Shown: positions 33,067 through 43,200 of the stretch, piece after piece
How the letters are laid out: each line of letters opens with the position of its first letter
Numbering within the stretch: the stretch's first letter is position 1
Translations under genes and position numbers: made by a program
Notes under the pieces: model-generated
Databases searched by the model: none
Told to the model about the DNA's origin: nothing
What the model saw: only the letters and a program-made list of their open reading frames with translations
Source: Albidovulum marisflavi
GTDB lineage: Bacteria; Pseudomonadota; Alphaproteobacteria; Rhodobacterales; Rhodobacteraceae
NCBI RefSeq assembly: GCF_025751435.1
Contig: NZ_JAOWKY010000001.1
Location: 1,348,001-1,412,000 of the forward strand
DNA: 64,000 nt
Reading direction: 5' to 3'

Positions 33067-34193
33067 GTGGTGAGGATATTCCGGAACCTGACAGGGTCGA
33101 TGGCGCCCCGCACCCGCGTGAAACGCTTCACCTCGTGGGACAGGGGGCGGCGGAGCGCGCCTTTCTGGATGTCTACAACAGTGGCCGACTGCATCACGGC
33201 TGGCTTCTGACCGGGCCGCGCGGCGTGGGCAAGGCGACGATGGCCTGGCGCATCGCGCGGTTCCTTCTGGCCACGCCCGAGAACGCTGGCGGCGGCCTTT
33301 TCGGCGATGCGCCGATCGCACCCGCAACGCTGGACATTGATGCCGAACATCCCGTCGCAAGGCGGCTTCTGGCCGGATCAGAGGGACGGCTGTTCCTGTT
33401 GCGGCGTGCCTGGGACGATGAAAAGAAGCGGCTGAAAACCGTCATAACTGTCGATGAAGTGCGCCGCCTCAAGGCGTTTCTGGGCCTTTCGGCCGCCGAC
33501 GGCGGGCGGCGCGTCGTGATCGTGGATGCCGCCGACGAAATGAACACCAGCGCCGCCAACGCGCTTCTGAAGCTGCTTGAGGAACCGCCTGCGGGGGTCA
33601 CGATCCTTCTGGTGTCGCACCAGCCCTCCGCCCTGTTGCCCACGATCCGGTCGCGCTGCCGGGAACTGCGGCTGGTTCCGCTGTCTCCGCCCGATCTTGC
33701 CTCGGCCCTGTCGGCGGCTGGGTCGGAGACCGAGGCCGTCGACGCGCTGGCCGCGTTGTCCGGCGGATCGGTGGGCGAGGCGGTGCGTCTGGTGAACCTG
33801 GGCGGGATCGAGGTTTATGCCGCCATGGTCGCGCTGTTTGACGGCCTGCCGCGCCTGGACCGCCTGGCTGCCGTCCGTCTGGCGGACAGTGCCGGTGGGC
33901 GGGCGGCCGAGGCACGGTTCGACCTTGTCCTGACGCTCATGGATCTGTTCCTGGCCAGGCTCGCGCGCACCGGGATCGCGGGACCGCCCAAGCCGGAAGC
34001 TGCGCCGGGCGAGTCCGCGCTGCTGGCAGGTCTGTCGCCCGATGCCGGCGCAGGGCGCGGATGGGCGGAGCTGCACCAAAGCCTTGGCGCCCGCGCGCGG
34101 CATGGGCGGGCGGTGAACCTTGACCCCGGCGCGCTTCTCCTCGATATGATCCTCAAGATCGACGAGACGGCAGGCAGGCTTGCCGCGCGATGA
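33063..34193 (+). CDS. holB: DNA polymerase III subunit delta'
   Basis: Clamp-loader subunit, 376 residues. AAA+ elements are visible: LHHGWLLTGPRGVGKATMAW (P-loop), DEVRRLKAFLGLSAADGGRR, VIVDAADEMNTSAANALLKL and LLVSHQPSALLPTIRSRCRE, the sensor-1 and SRC motifs typical of delta'. The C-terminal helical collar follows. No zinc-binding Cys set is seen, as in many alphaproteobacterial delta' proteins. Overlaps tmk by four bases; the tatD-type gene follows after seven bases, an order conserved in many bacteria. Confidence 0.94.
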   Translation: MSGEDIPEPDRVDGAPHPRETLHLVGQGAAERAFLDVYNSGRLHHGWLLTGPRGVGKATMAWRIARFLLATPENAGGGLFGDAPIAPATLDIDAEHPVARRLLAGSEGRLFLLRRAWDDEKKRLKTVITVDEVRRLKAFLGLSAADGGRRVVIVDAADEMNTSAANALLKLLEEPPAGVTILLVSHQPSALLPTIRSRCRELRLVPLSPPDLASALSAAGSETEAVDALAALSGGSVGEAVRLVNLGGIEVYAAMVALFDGLPRLDRLAAVRLADSAGGRAAEARFDLVLTLMDLFLARLARTGIAGPPKPEAAPGESALLAGLSPDAGAGRGWAELHQSLGARARHGRAVNLDPGALLLDMILKIDETAGRLAAR

Positions 34194-34200
34194 GGCAGCC

Positions 34201-35022
34201 ATGACCGAACCCACGCCCCCCCGCATCACGGACAGCCATTGTCATCTCGATTTTCCCGATTTCGAGGGCGAGCTGGACGGAATTGTCGCGCGGGCCCGCG
34301 CTGCGGGCGTGCAGCGCATGGTCACGATCTGCACCCGGCTGAGGAACGAACCAAGGGTGCGCGCGATCGCCGAGTCGCATGAAGGCGTGTTCTACGCCGC
34401 CGGAACTCATCCTATGAGCGCCGCGGAAGAACCCGTTGTGACGGTCGATGAACTGATCGCGCTGGCGCGTCATCCGAAATTCGTCGGCATCGGGGAAACC
34501 GGACTGGACTACCACTACACCGCGGAAAGCGCCGAGGTGCAGCAGCGTTCACTGCGCATCCATATCACGGCGGCCAGGGAAACCGGACTGCCGCTGATCA
34601 TCCACGCCCGCGATGCCGACGAAGACATGGCGCGGATCCTGGCCGAAGAACATCGTGCGGGAGCGTATGGATGCGTGATGCATTGCTTTTCCTCGGGCGC
34701 CAGTCTGGCGCGTGCCGCTCTGGACCTGGGTTTCTACCTGTCCATGTCCGGAATCGCGGCCTTCCCCAAAAGCCGTGAACTGCGCGAGATCTTCGCCGCT
34801 GCCCCGGTAGATCGCATACTGGTGGAAACCGATGCGCCGTATCTGGCTCCGCCGCCCCACCGCGGCAAGCGCAATGAGCCGGCCTATACCACGCATACCG
34901 CAAAGGTCGGCGCCGAGGTTTTCCAGATGAGCCTGACCGATTTCGCTGCCCAGACCGAGCGCAATTTTGAACGGCTCTTCGCGAAGGCAGCGCGTGCCGG
35001 TTCCGCCGACGGGGCGGTCTGA
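34201..35022 (+). CDS. TatD-family metal-dependent hydrolase
   Basis: A TIM-barrel nuclease/hydrolase, 273 residues, starting MTEPTPPRITDSHCHLDFPD. Metal ligands appear in order: HCHLD, FVGIGETGLDYHYTAE (Glu), PLIIHARDADEDM (His), CVMHCFSSG (His) and LVETDAPYLAPPPHRGKRNE (Asp). This is the YcfH/TatD type, a 3'-5' DNase in the family's best-studied members. ATG at 34201 has GAGG five bases before it. Part of the tmk-holB-tatD order; the next gene begins one base after the stop. Confidence 0.95.
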   Translation: MTEPTPPRITDSHCHLDFPDFEGELDGIVARARAAGVQRMVTICTRLRNEPRVRAIAESHEGVFYAAGTHPMSAAEEPVVTVDELIALARHPKFVGIGETGLDYHYTAESAEVQQRSLRIHITAARETGLPLIIHARDADEDMARILAEEHRAGAYGCVMHCFSSGASLARAALDLGFYLSMSGIAAFPKSRELREIFAAAPVDRILVETDAPYLAPPPHRGKRNEPAYTTHTAKVGAEVFQMSLTDFAAQTERNFERLFAKAARAGSADGAV

Positions 35023-35023
35023 C

Positions 35024-35821
35024 ATGGCGCGGCTTCGCTTTACCATCCTTGGCTGCGGATCTTCCGGCGGCGTTCCTCGTCTCGGCGGGCTTTGGGGCGA
35101 TTGCGACCCGACGAACCCCAGGAACCGCCGCACCCGCTGTTCCATGCTGGTGGAGCGGATCGATACGGGCGGCACCACGCGCGTCCTGATCGACACCTCG
35201 CCCGACATGCGCGAACAGCTTCTGGCGGCCGGCGTGGGCGAGCTTGACGGCGTCGTCTACACACATGCGCATGCCGATCATGTCCACGGCATCGACGACA
35301 TCCGCCAAATCGTATTCAACACGCGCCGCCGGATGCAGGTCTGGGCCGACGGGCCGACGCAAGAGGCGCTGATCTCACGCTTCGGCTATGCCTTCGTGCA
35401 GCCGCAAGGGTCGTCCTACCCGCCGATCTGCGACATGAACACGATCCACGGTCCCTTCTCCGTCCAGGGCGCGGGCGGTGCGATCGCGCTGACGCCGTTC
35501 CGCGTCGAACATGGCGTGATCGATGCGCTTGGCTTCCGGATCGCGGCGCTGGCGTACCTGCCCGACGTTTCCGACATGGACGAGGACGCCTGGAACCAGG
35601 TCCGGGGACTGGATTGCTGGATCCTGGACGCGCTCAGGCGCAAGCCCCATCCGACGCACATCCATCTGGGCAAGGCCCTTGACTGGATCGAGCGCGCGAA
35701 ACCGCGCCGTGCGATCCTGACGAACATGCACATCGATCTGGACCATGCCACGCTTGTTGCCGAGACGCCCGATCATGTCGATGTGGCATTTGACGGGATG
35801 ACCGTCGAATACGAGGTCTGA
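35024..35821 (+). CDS. Metallo-beta-lactamase-fold hydrolase (PhnP-like)
   Basis: A 265-residue enzyme. It begins MARLRFTILGCGSSGGVPRL, with zinc motif THAHADHVHGIDDI (HxHxDH), later VEHGVIDALGFRI and THIHLG; TNMHIDLDH carries a terminal His. This set matches PhnP phosphodiesterases and the lipoate-ligase-associated MBL proteins often found after tatD in alphaproteobacteria. There is no phn operon here, so a C-P lyase role is doubtful. The Cys positions GDCDPTNPRNRRTRCS are those of PhnP-like proteins that bind an extra metal. Actual substrate unknown. Confidence 0.9.
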   Translation: MARLRFTILGCGSSGGVPRLGGLWGDCDPTNPRNRRTRCSMLVERIDTGGTTRVLIDTSPDMREQLLAAGVGELDGVVYTHAHADHVHGIDDIRQIVFNTRRRMQVWADGPTQEALISRFGYAFVQPQGSSYPPICDMNTIHGPFSVQGAGGAIALTPFRVEHGVIDALGFRIAALAYLPDVSDMDEDAWNQVRGLDCWILDALRRKPHPTHIHLGKALDWIERAKPRRAILTNMHIDLDHATLVAETPDHVDVAFDGMTVEYEV

Positions 35822-35824
35822 GCG

Positions 35825-36763
35825 GTGCAGGCCTTGTTCGAGGTCATCCTGCCCGTTTTCCTGCTGATCGGGTTCGGATATCTTGCGAACTGGCGCAGGT
35901 GGATCGGCGACGGTGCGATCGACGGGCTGATGACCTTCGCGCAAAGCTTTGCGGTGCCTTGCCTGTTGTTCCAGTCGATTGCCCGTCTCGACCTCGGGGC
36001 CGAGTTCGACCTTGGTCTGCTGGTATCGTTCTATGCTGGCGCTTTCGTCTGCTTCGGACTTGGCTATGTCGGCGCCCGGCGCCTGTTCCGCCGCACACCG
36101 GTCGACGCGGTGGCTATCGGCTTCGTCTGTCTTTTTTCGAACACCCTGCTGCTGGGCCTGCCGATCATGGAGCGCGCCTACGGAAGCGAAGCCCTGGCCG
36201 GGAACTTCGCCATCATCTCGATCCATGCCCCGTTGCTATACGCCGCCGGCGTCACGGCGATGGAGTTCGCGCGAAGCCAGGGCAGCGGCCTTCCTGCGCG
36301 GCGTGTCGCGCGGCAGATCGGCCGTTCGCTTGTCCGCAACCCGCTGGTGATCGGGATATCCTTGGGCCTTGTCGTGAACCTTGCCCGCATTCCGATGCCA
36401 GAACCCGTGATGGCAGGGGTTGGAATGATGGCGCGCGCGGCCCTTCCCGCGGCGCTGTTCGGTCTTGGCGGGGTTCTGGTCCGCTATCGTCCCGAAGGCG
36501 ACACGAAGACGATCCTGATGGTCTGCGTCCTGTCGCTTGCGGTGCATCCCGCGATCACCTGGGGGCTTGGGCGCCATGTGTTCGCGCTGAGCGTCGACCA
36601 GCTGCGTTCTGCGGTGGTCACCGCATCGGCGGCGCCCGGGATCAATGCGTTCCTGTTCTCCTCCATGTACGGCGCGGCGCGGCGCGTCGCCGCATCGTCC
36701 GTGCTGATCAGCACGGCGCTTGCGCTGCTGACGGTCTGGTTCTGGATATCGGTCTTGCCCTGA
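35825..36763 (+). CDS. AEC-family transporter
   Basis: A 312-residue membrane protein of the auxin efflux carrier family, with about ten hydrophobic segments in two halves. The N-terminus VQALFEVILPVFLLIGFGYL and the motifs FANTLLLGLPIMERAYGSEA-like segment (FSNTLLLGLPIME) and AAPGINAFLFSSMYG are typical. Start is GTG at 35825, three bases after the preceding stop, so it may be read through from the tmk-holB-tatD unit. Members export auxin-like or dicarboxylate compounds; substrate cannot be set here. Confidence 0.88.
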   Translation: MQALFEVILPVFLLIGFGYLANWRRWIGDGAIDGLMTFAQSFAVPCLLFQSIARLDLGAEFDLGLLVSFYAGAFVCFGLGYVGARRLFRRTPVDAVAIGFVCLFSNTLLLGLPIMERAYGSEALAGNFAIISIHAPLLYAAGVTAMEFARSQGSGLPARRVARQIGRSLVRNPLVIGISLGLVVNLARIPMPEPVMAGVGMMARAALPAALFGLGGVLVRYRPEGDTKTILMVCVLSLAVHPAITWGLGRHVFALSVDQLRSAVVTASAAPGINAFLFSSMYGAARRVAASSVLISTALALLTVWFWISVLP

Positions 36764-36841
36764 AGCGACGTTTCCTGTCGGATTCTGCTTGGCCCGCGCG
36801 TGCGATTTGTCCCACACTTCTCGTGACAATCGGAGGCTGAC

Positions 36842-37597
36842 ATGAGCGTCACGAAACTCAAGACCAACATCGGTCACTGGCAGGAACGCGTTGACCTTGC
36901 TGCGACGTTCCGATGGACAGAGCGGCTGAACATGCACGAAGCCGTTGCCAATCATTTCAGTCTGGCGGTGAACGACGACGGGACGCAGTTCCTCATGAAC
37001 GCGAACCAGATGCATTTTTCGCGCATAACCGCGTCGAACCTGCTGCTTCTGGACGCGAACGACCCCACGACGCTAAGCGGACCCGATGCGCCTGATCCGA
37101 CGGCCTGGGGGCTGCATGGGTCGATCCACCGGGCCTGTCCGCATGCGCGGTGCGTGATGCACGTCCATTCGATACACGCGACGGTTCTGGCAAGTCTTGC
37201 CGACAGCACCTTGCCACCCATCGACCAGAACACCGCTACCTTCTTCGGCCGCTATGTCGTTGACGACAACTACGGCGGGCTCGCGTTCGAAGAAGAGGGC
37301 ACACGCTGCGCGGCCATGCTTGCCAATCCCAAGATCAAGGTGATGATCATGGGCAATCACGGCGTGCTTGTGATCGGCCGCGACCCCGCCGAGGCCTTCA
37401 ACCGGCTCTACTATTTCGAACGGGCCGCGGAAACCTATATTCGCGCCCTTCAGACCGGGCGCCCATTGCGTGTGCTCAGCGATGAGATTGCCGAGAAGAC
37501 CGCGCAGGAGATCGAGGATTATCCGGGGCAGGCGGAAGCGCATCTTCGTGAAATCAAGGCAATTCTTGACGCGGAGGGCAGCACTTACGCAAGCTGA
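36842..37597 (+). CDS. Class II aldolase/adducin family protein
   Basis: A 251-residue zinc-dependent aldolase-like protein. Motifs: FSLAVNDDGTQFLMNANQMH near residue 39, then HARCVMHVHSIHATVLASL with the HxH zinc pair near residue 105, and GNHGVLVIGRDPAEAFNRLY with the third His near residue 177. Members include fuculose-1-phosphate aldolase and less defined decarboxylases; lack of a kinase or isomerase partner prevents assignment. Alone in its unit between an AEC transporter and the ligand-gated channel gene; a GGAGG site precedes the ATG. Confidence 0.85.
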   Translation: MSVTKLKTNIGHWQERVDLAATFRWTERLNMHEAVANHFSLAVNDDGTQFLMNANQMHFSRITASNLLLLDANDPTTLSGPDAPDPTAWGLHGSIHRACPHARCVMHVHSIHATVLASLADSTLPPIDQNTATFFGRYVVDDNYGGLAFEEEGTRCAAMLANPKIKVMIMGNHGVLVIGRDPAEAFNRLYYFERAAETYIRALQTGRPLRVLSDEIAEKTAQEIEDYPGQAEAHLREIKAILDAEGSTYAS

Positions 37598-37725
37598 CCC
37601 ATGGCGTAGCATGGCTTGGGTCCAGGGTCCGTCGGCCTTGACGATCCAGCTTGAAATCTCACCCGGGCTTCGCATAGCTTCGGCGAAAATCCGCCAGCGT
37701 CTGGCGTTCATCGGGGGAGGTATGA

Positions 37726-38733
37726 ATGTGGCTCAAGCGCGTTTTCGCGTGCCTGATGATGTGTGCGATCCTGATCTGCGGCCCGGCCTTGGGGCAGGCC
37801 CAGTCGGACGCATCGTCGAACCTCGTCGCAGATGCGGCGACGCTTTCTGATACGCTGACAGAAGTGCAGACGGGGATCTATGTCCTGCGCCTGACCAACG
37901 TGTCACCGCGCGATGGCAGCTTCGACGCCGATTTCTGGATCTGGTTCCGCTGGCAGGGCTCGGATGTCCGCCCCGATCAGACATTCGAACTGGCCAACGG
38001 GGTGATCGCGTCGCGCTCGGATACCGAGGTTCTGAACGATAACGGCTACAACTACGCCGCGGTGCGGGTACAGGGGACGATCTACCATGAATTCGACGTT
38101 CGCCAGTTCCCGCTGGACGATCACACCCTGACGATCGAGATCGAGGACGCCGAACGCGAGGCGACGAACCTTGTCTATGTGGTCGACCCGGGGACCGAGC
38201 TTGACCCCAAGGTCGACGTCGCGGGATGGCAGGTCGGGCTTGGCCGCCCGGCAACCGACATCCACGCCTATCCCACCAACTACGGCTTCCAGAGTTCCGG
38301 TGAGGTCGAGGCCAAGTATTCCCGTTTCAGCGTTCCCATCACGCTGGAGCGCACAAGCATCGCGCCGCTGTTCAAGCTATTCTGGATATCGCTTCTGTCG
38401 GTGGTGCTGGGCCTTCTTGCCTTCAAGGTGAAGTCGGACGACCTAGACGCCCGCTTCGGCATGGGGGTTGGGTCGATCTTTGCCGCCTCGGCGAACGCCT
38501 TCGTGATTTCGGACAGCTTGCCGGAAACGACGCACATCACCCTTGCCGAACAGATCAACCTGATCGCCGTCGGGGCAATCTTCCTGACGGTGTTCATTTC
38601 GATCTGGTCGCTTCGGCTGCGCTATGCGGATCGGGACGAGGCATCCGTCAGGCTCGACAACTGGTCGCTGCTGATCATTTCGGCGCTTTACGTCGCTTTG
38701 AACGCCGTCGTGATGCTGTTCAACCTTATCTAG
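37726..38733 (+). CDS. Pentameric ligand-gated ion channel homologue (Cys-loop receptor type)
   Basis: A 335-residue prokaryotic relative of GLIC/ELIC. A signal peptide (FACLMMCAILICGPALG) leads to a beta-sandwich domain with YVLRLTNVSPRDGSFDADFW, FWIWFRWQGSDV, GYNYAAVRVQGTIYHEFDVR, and QFPLDDHTLTIEIED, the FPxD loop conserved in this superfamily; no Cys pair closes it. Four membrane helices follow: FKLFWISLLSVVLGLLAF, GVGSIFAASANAFVISD, NLIAVGAIFLTVFISIW and LIISALYVALNAVVML. Length fits the family. GGGGGAGG lies ten bases before the ATG. Ion selectivity and ligand are unknown. Confidence 0.85.
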   Translation: MWLKRVFACLMMCAILICGPALGQAQSDASSNLVADAATLSDTLTEVQTGIYVLRLTNVSPRDGSFDADFWIWFRWQGSDVRPDQTFELANGVIASRSDTEVLNDNGYNYAAVRVQGTIYHEFDVRQFPLDDHTLTIEIEDAEREATNLVYVVDPGTELDPKVDVAGWQVGLGRPATDIHAYPTNYGFQSSGEVEAKYSRFSVPITLERTSIAPLFKLFWISLLSVVLGLLAFKVKSDDLDARFGMGVGSIFAASANAFVISDSLPETTHITLAEQINLIAVGAIFLTVFISIWSLRLRYADRDEASVRLDNWSLLIISALYVALNAVVMLFNLI

Positions 38734-38919
38734 GCCCCTGCGCGCTGCCTTCACCGACCCGACGACGGTTCGGTGAGGCCGCGGGTTGAATCCGGTGTCG
38801 CGCATACGCATCCGGGTTGCCAATATCGGACTTGTGACGCAGTGTTGCTGCTATGGAAACTCCCTGCGGTGCGACCGTGCGGGGCGGAAACAACTTTTGG
38901 TGTGATCGGAGGATTTGCG

Positions 38920-39249
38920 ATGGCGGGAAAATTCGAACTTTACCAGGACAAGGCCGGCGAATTCAGGTTTCGGCTCAAGGCCGGAAACGGGCAGGTGATC
39001 CTGGCCAGCGAAGGATACAAGAGCAAAGCCAGCGCAATGAACGGCATCGACTCCGTACGGCGCAACGGCGCCACCGACGAACGCTACGAGCGCAAGGAAA
39101 CCAAGGCCGGCAAACACATGTTCAACCTCAAGGCCACGAACGGCCAGGTGATCGGCACCAGCGAAAGCTATGAAAGCGCGGCTGCCCGCGAAAACGGCAT
39201 CGAGTCGGTCAAGACGAACGCGCCGGGCGCGGAACTGGTCGAGGTCTGA
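38920..39249 (+). CDS. YegP-family protein (DUF1508, two repeats)
   Basis: A 109-residue protein of two tandem DUF1508 repeats: first KFELYQDKAGEFRFRLKAGN with GQVILASEGYKSKASAMNGI, then ERKETKAGKHMFNLKATNGQ with VIGTSESYESAAARENGI. This is the E. coli YegP architecture, a small two-strand-two-helix fold; proteins of this family are linked to stress response but have no known activity. GGAGGATTT precedes the ATG at 38920. Monocistronic, with a weak terminator behind. About 185 bases upstream carry no visible gene. Confidence 0.9.
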   Translation: MAGKFELYQDKAGEFRFRLKAGNGQVILASEGYKSKASAMNGIDSVRRNGATDERYERKETKAGKHMFNLKATNGQVIGTSESYESAAARENGIESVKTNAPGAELVEV

Positions 39250-39279
39250 CCGGTAAACAGGTCCGGCGTTTGCCCTCGG

Positions 39280-39305
39280 AGCCCGCGATTGGTGCGGGCT
39301 TCCTC
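39280..39305. terminator. Convergent hairpin terminator
   Basis: AGCCCGC-GATTGGT-GCGGGCT lies between the yegP-like stop at 39249 and the stop of the minus-strand oxygenase at 39308. The T tract is short (TTCCTC), so efficiency is doubtful. Confidence 0.55.
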
Positions 39306-39307
39306 GG

Positions 39308-40138
39308 TCAGCCCCAGATCTTCCAGACGATCTTGCGGAACAGCACGGGCGGCAGGATGTCCTGCCAGAACTGCATGTTCGCCACCGAGCGATCGGCCTT
39401 GTCGCGGGTTCCCGGGCGGGGACGAAACAGGGTGGTGTGCTCCTTGCGGTGCGGCCCCCAGGTGGCCGTGTAATAGTAAAGCGCGATCGACATCCGCGGT
39501 TCGCCGCTGGGTGAATTTACCGGCTCCGGATTGCCGTGCCAGGTATCCGATCCGGTCGAGAAGCAGACCATTCGGTTGAAGAGCGGCACGAAGCTTCGGA
39601 TCTTGTGCTTCATCTCGGTGTCCCAGATCTCGAACGAACCGCCCCATTCCTCTTGCCAGTCCTTGTTGAGGTAGATCAGGACATTCAACCGCCGTTCCAG
39701 GTTCATCTTGCCGTGGTGGTTGAAGTCGGCATGGATGTCGAGATGCCCGCCATTGCGGACGACATGGATGCCGCCGCCCAAGTAGTAGGGGTCTGGTATC
39801 AGACCCTTGATGCCGGTCAGTTCTTCCAGGAACAGGATAAAGGCGCGGGAGTTCAGCGCATGGAACAGCGCGCGCGTATAGGGCGGCAGGCGTTCTGGCA
39901 CATAGCTGAACTTGAGCTTCTCTTGCGCGCGGTCGAAGCTTTGCTCGGCCTCGGGCAGCGTTTTCAGCTCTTCGCGCACGCGTTCCAGGATCTCGGGCGG
40001 CAGGAAGTTTTCGAAGGCGCCGTGGTTGTAGGGGCCCGCGCCCTGATAGGCCGCGGCAAAGGGTTTCGCGGCTTCGCGCGCGGCCTCGGACGAGGCGACG
40101 AGCGTTTCGGGATCAAGCGGGTAGACGGCGCCTGCCAT
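39308..40138 (-). CDS. 2-oxoglutarate/Fe(II) oxygenase (prolyl 4-hydroxylase-like)
   Basis: A 276-residue soluble oxygenase. The iron motif HxD...H is seen in GHLDIHADFNHHGKMNLERR (His/Asp) and SDTWHGNPEPVNS (second His), and the 2OG-binding Arg in PRMSIALYYYTATWG. YLNKDWQEEWGGSFEIWD is the strand typical of P4H/PiuC-like domains. GGAG lies ten bases before the ATG at 40138. Substrate unknown; members hydroxylate proteins, sugars or amino acids. Transcribed towards the yegP-like gene and separated from the RND pump by about 150 bases with no feature seen. Confidence 0.88.
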   Translation of the reverse strand: MAGAVYPLDPETLVASSEAAREAAKPFAAAYQGAGPYNHGAFENFLPPEILERVREELKTLPEAEQSFDRAQEKLKFSYVPERLPPYTRALFHALNSRAFILFLEELTGIKGLIPDPYYLGGGIHVVRNGGHLDIHADFNHHGKMNLERRLNVLIYLNKDWQEEWGGSFEIWDTEMKHKIRSFVPLFNRMVCFSTGSDTWHGNPEPVNSPSGEPRMSIALYYYTATWGPHRKEHTTLFRPRPGTRDKADRSVANMQFWQDILPPVLFRKIVWKIWG

Positions 40139-40291
40139 GACAAACTCCAAGCGATAGTTACTGCACAGTCCAAGCTACCATGCCGACCGCGCGCGGCATT
40201 GTCATGAGGCAAGGCGCAAAAAGGGGCGATTGATCTCGCCCCCTTGTGCAATTTCCAGGTTTGCCGCTGATCGTTCCGCGCGCGTGGCCGG

Positions 40292-43200
40292 TCAGGTCCG
40301 CAGCACGCGGTAAAGCGCCGGGATCACCAGGACCGTCAGCGCCGTCGACGAGGCAAGCCCGAACAGAAGCGATATCGCAAGTCCCTGGAAGATCGGGTCG
40401 GTCAGGATCACTGCCGCGCCGATCATGGCGGCGAGTGCGGTCAGAAGAATCGGCTTGAAGCGGATCGCCCCGGCCTCGATCAGAACCTCGGTCAGCGGTC
40501 GATCGGGCGTGCGGGCGTGGCGGATGAAATCCACCAGAAGGATCGAGTTTCGCACGATGATCCCCGCAAGCGCGATGAACCCGATCATCGACGTCGCAGA
40601 GAACGGCGCGCCAAAGGCCCAGTGCCCTCCGAGAATGCCAATGAAGGTCAAGGGTACCGGGGTCAGGATGACAAGTGGCACCTTGAACGACCCGAACTGC
40701 GCGACCACCAGGATGTAGATGCCAAGAAGCGCCACGCCGAAGGCCGCGCCCATGTCACGGAACGTGACCCAGGTCACTTCCCATTCGCCATCCCACAGCA
40801 GGGTGGGGTGGCTTTCATCCACGGGTTGGCCGTGCAGGGCGATCCTTGGTTTCGGCAGATCGGTCCAGTCCTGTGCGTTCAACGCCTCGGACACGGCGAG
40901 CATACCGTAAAGCGGGGCCTCGAAATCGCCGGCAAGCTCGGCCGTCACCATTTCGGCCTCGCGGCCGTTGTGGCGGAACACGGGGTATGAGGCGCGTTCT
41001 TCGGTTACCGTCAGGACGTCGCCAAGCTCGACCACGCCGCGGGCTCCGGGAAGGACGTTCGCCGGAATGGGCGTGGTCAGGAATCGTTCATCCAGAACCC
41101 TGTCGGACTTGTCCCGCTCCATCACGATGGGGATCGGCTGCCGGCCTTCGCCGCGGTGGGAATAGCCGACCGTCCGGCCCCCATTCAGGATCGCAAGCGT
41201 ATCCAGCACATCCGCTTCCTGGACCTGGAAGAACTCGGCCGCGTCGGTGGAAACGGTCAGCCGCATGCGGCGCGCAGGGTCGCCATAGGAATTGTCGACG
41301 TCGACGATGAAGGGGACCGAACGAAACGCTGCCTCGACCCGTTCCGCGACTGCGCGGCGCGTTTCTGGATCGGGACCGTAGATTTCGGCCAGAAGCGTCG
41401 CAAGGACGGGCGGGCCCGGTGGCGGCTCCACGACCTTCAGGCTCCCTCCCTGCGGCAGGTTCAAGTCAGAAAGCCTCTTCCGCAGTTCAAGCGCAATTTC
41501 GTGGCTGGTGCGATCCCTATCGCCCTTGGGCGACAGGTTGACGGCGACCTCGCCCATTTCCGGCATCGAGCGCAGGTAGGTGTGGCGCACGAGGCCGTTG
41601 AAGTTGAACGGTGCCGAGGTTCCCGCGTGCGGCTGGGCCGAGATCACCTCGGGCAGGGTCAGCGCGATCTCCGCAGCGCCCTGCGCGATCCGGTCGGTTT
41701 CCTCGACCGAGGTGCCCTCGGGCATGTCGATGGTGATCGACAGCTCTGACTTGTTGTCGAAGGGCAGCAGCTTGACCGTCACGTGCTTGGTGTAAAAGAG
41801 CGTCAGCGAGCCGAAGGTCAGGACGAGAACCACGCCCAGAAAGCCCCAGCTGCGTGCCTTGCTGGCCAGGATCGGCCGGGCGACGATCGCGTAGGCGCGC
41901 CCCAGCGGGCCGCCGGGGTGGTCACCATGGGCGTCATCATGGCCATGCGCCGTCATTTCGGCGCGGCCCGCGACCTTGAGCATCAGCCAGGGCGTCACCA
42001 TAACGGCGACGAAGAACGAAAAGATCATGGCGGCCGAGGCGTTGGCTGGAATCGGGCTCATGTAGGGGCCCATCAGCCCCGACACGAAGAGCATCGGCAA
42101 GAGCGCCGCGACCACGGTCAGCGTGGCGACGATGGTGGGGTTGCCGACCTCGGCCACGGCGTCGATGGCGCCGTCGCGCCGAGACCGGCCGTCGGACATG
42201 CCCCAGTGACGCGCGATGTTCTCGATCACCACGATCGCGTCGTCGACCAGGATGCCGATCGAGAAGATCAGCGCGAAGAGTGACACGCGGTTCAGCGTGT
42301 AGCCCATGATCCACGATGCGAACAGCGTGAGAAGGATGGTCACCGGAATGACGATGGCGACGACGAATGCCTCGCGCCGGCCGATGGTGGCCCAGACCAG
42401 CGCGATGATCGACACCGTGGCAAGGCCAAGGTGGTAGAGCAGTTCGTTGGCCTTTTCGTTAGCGCTTTCGCCGTAGTCGCGGGTGACCTCGATCGCCACG
42501 TCCTCGGGGATGAGGCTACCTTCCAGCGCGTGGACTCGGTGCAGGATCGCTTCGGCGACGACAACGGCGTTGGCGCCCGCGCGCTTGGCCACGGCAAGCG
42601 TCACGGCGGGCACGCGCATCGTCCCTTCGCCATTCCTGCTGACCGACGAGACCATGTGTTCCTCGGCGCCGGACGTGAAGCTGACATCGGCAACGTCGCG
42701 GACATAGACGGGACGCCCGTCGCGCGTGGTCAAAAGAAGGTTTCCGATGTCTTCGGGGGAGCGCAGGGTTTCGCCGACGGCAAGTTCTATCTGTTCTCCG
42801 TCGTCGCGGATCTGGCCCGCGGGAAAGGCGGCGTTCGCGCCCTGCACCTTGCCGGCGAGTTGCTGAAGCGTCATCCCGTAAAGCGCAAGCCTTTCGGGAT
42901 CGGGGGCGATGCGGATCCGCTCGGTCGTTTCGCCCACGATATAGGTCAGGCCAACGTCTTCGATCTTGGCGACCTCTGCCCTGAGTTCGCGCGCGATCCG
43001 GGTCAGGTCGTTGGCGGTCATCCGCTCGGCCGCCTCCGCCTTTGGCGTCAAGGTCAGCGACAGGATGGCGACGTCGTCGATGCCGCGTCCGACGATCAGC
43101 GGTTCTGGCACGCCGACCGGGATGCGATCCATGTTGGCGCGCAGTTTTTCATGAACGCGCAGGATCGCGGCGTCGGAAGATGTGCCGACCAGGAACCGCG

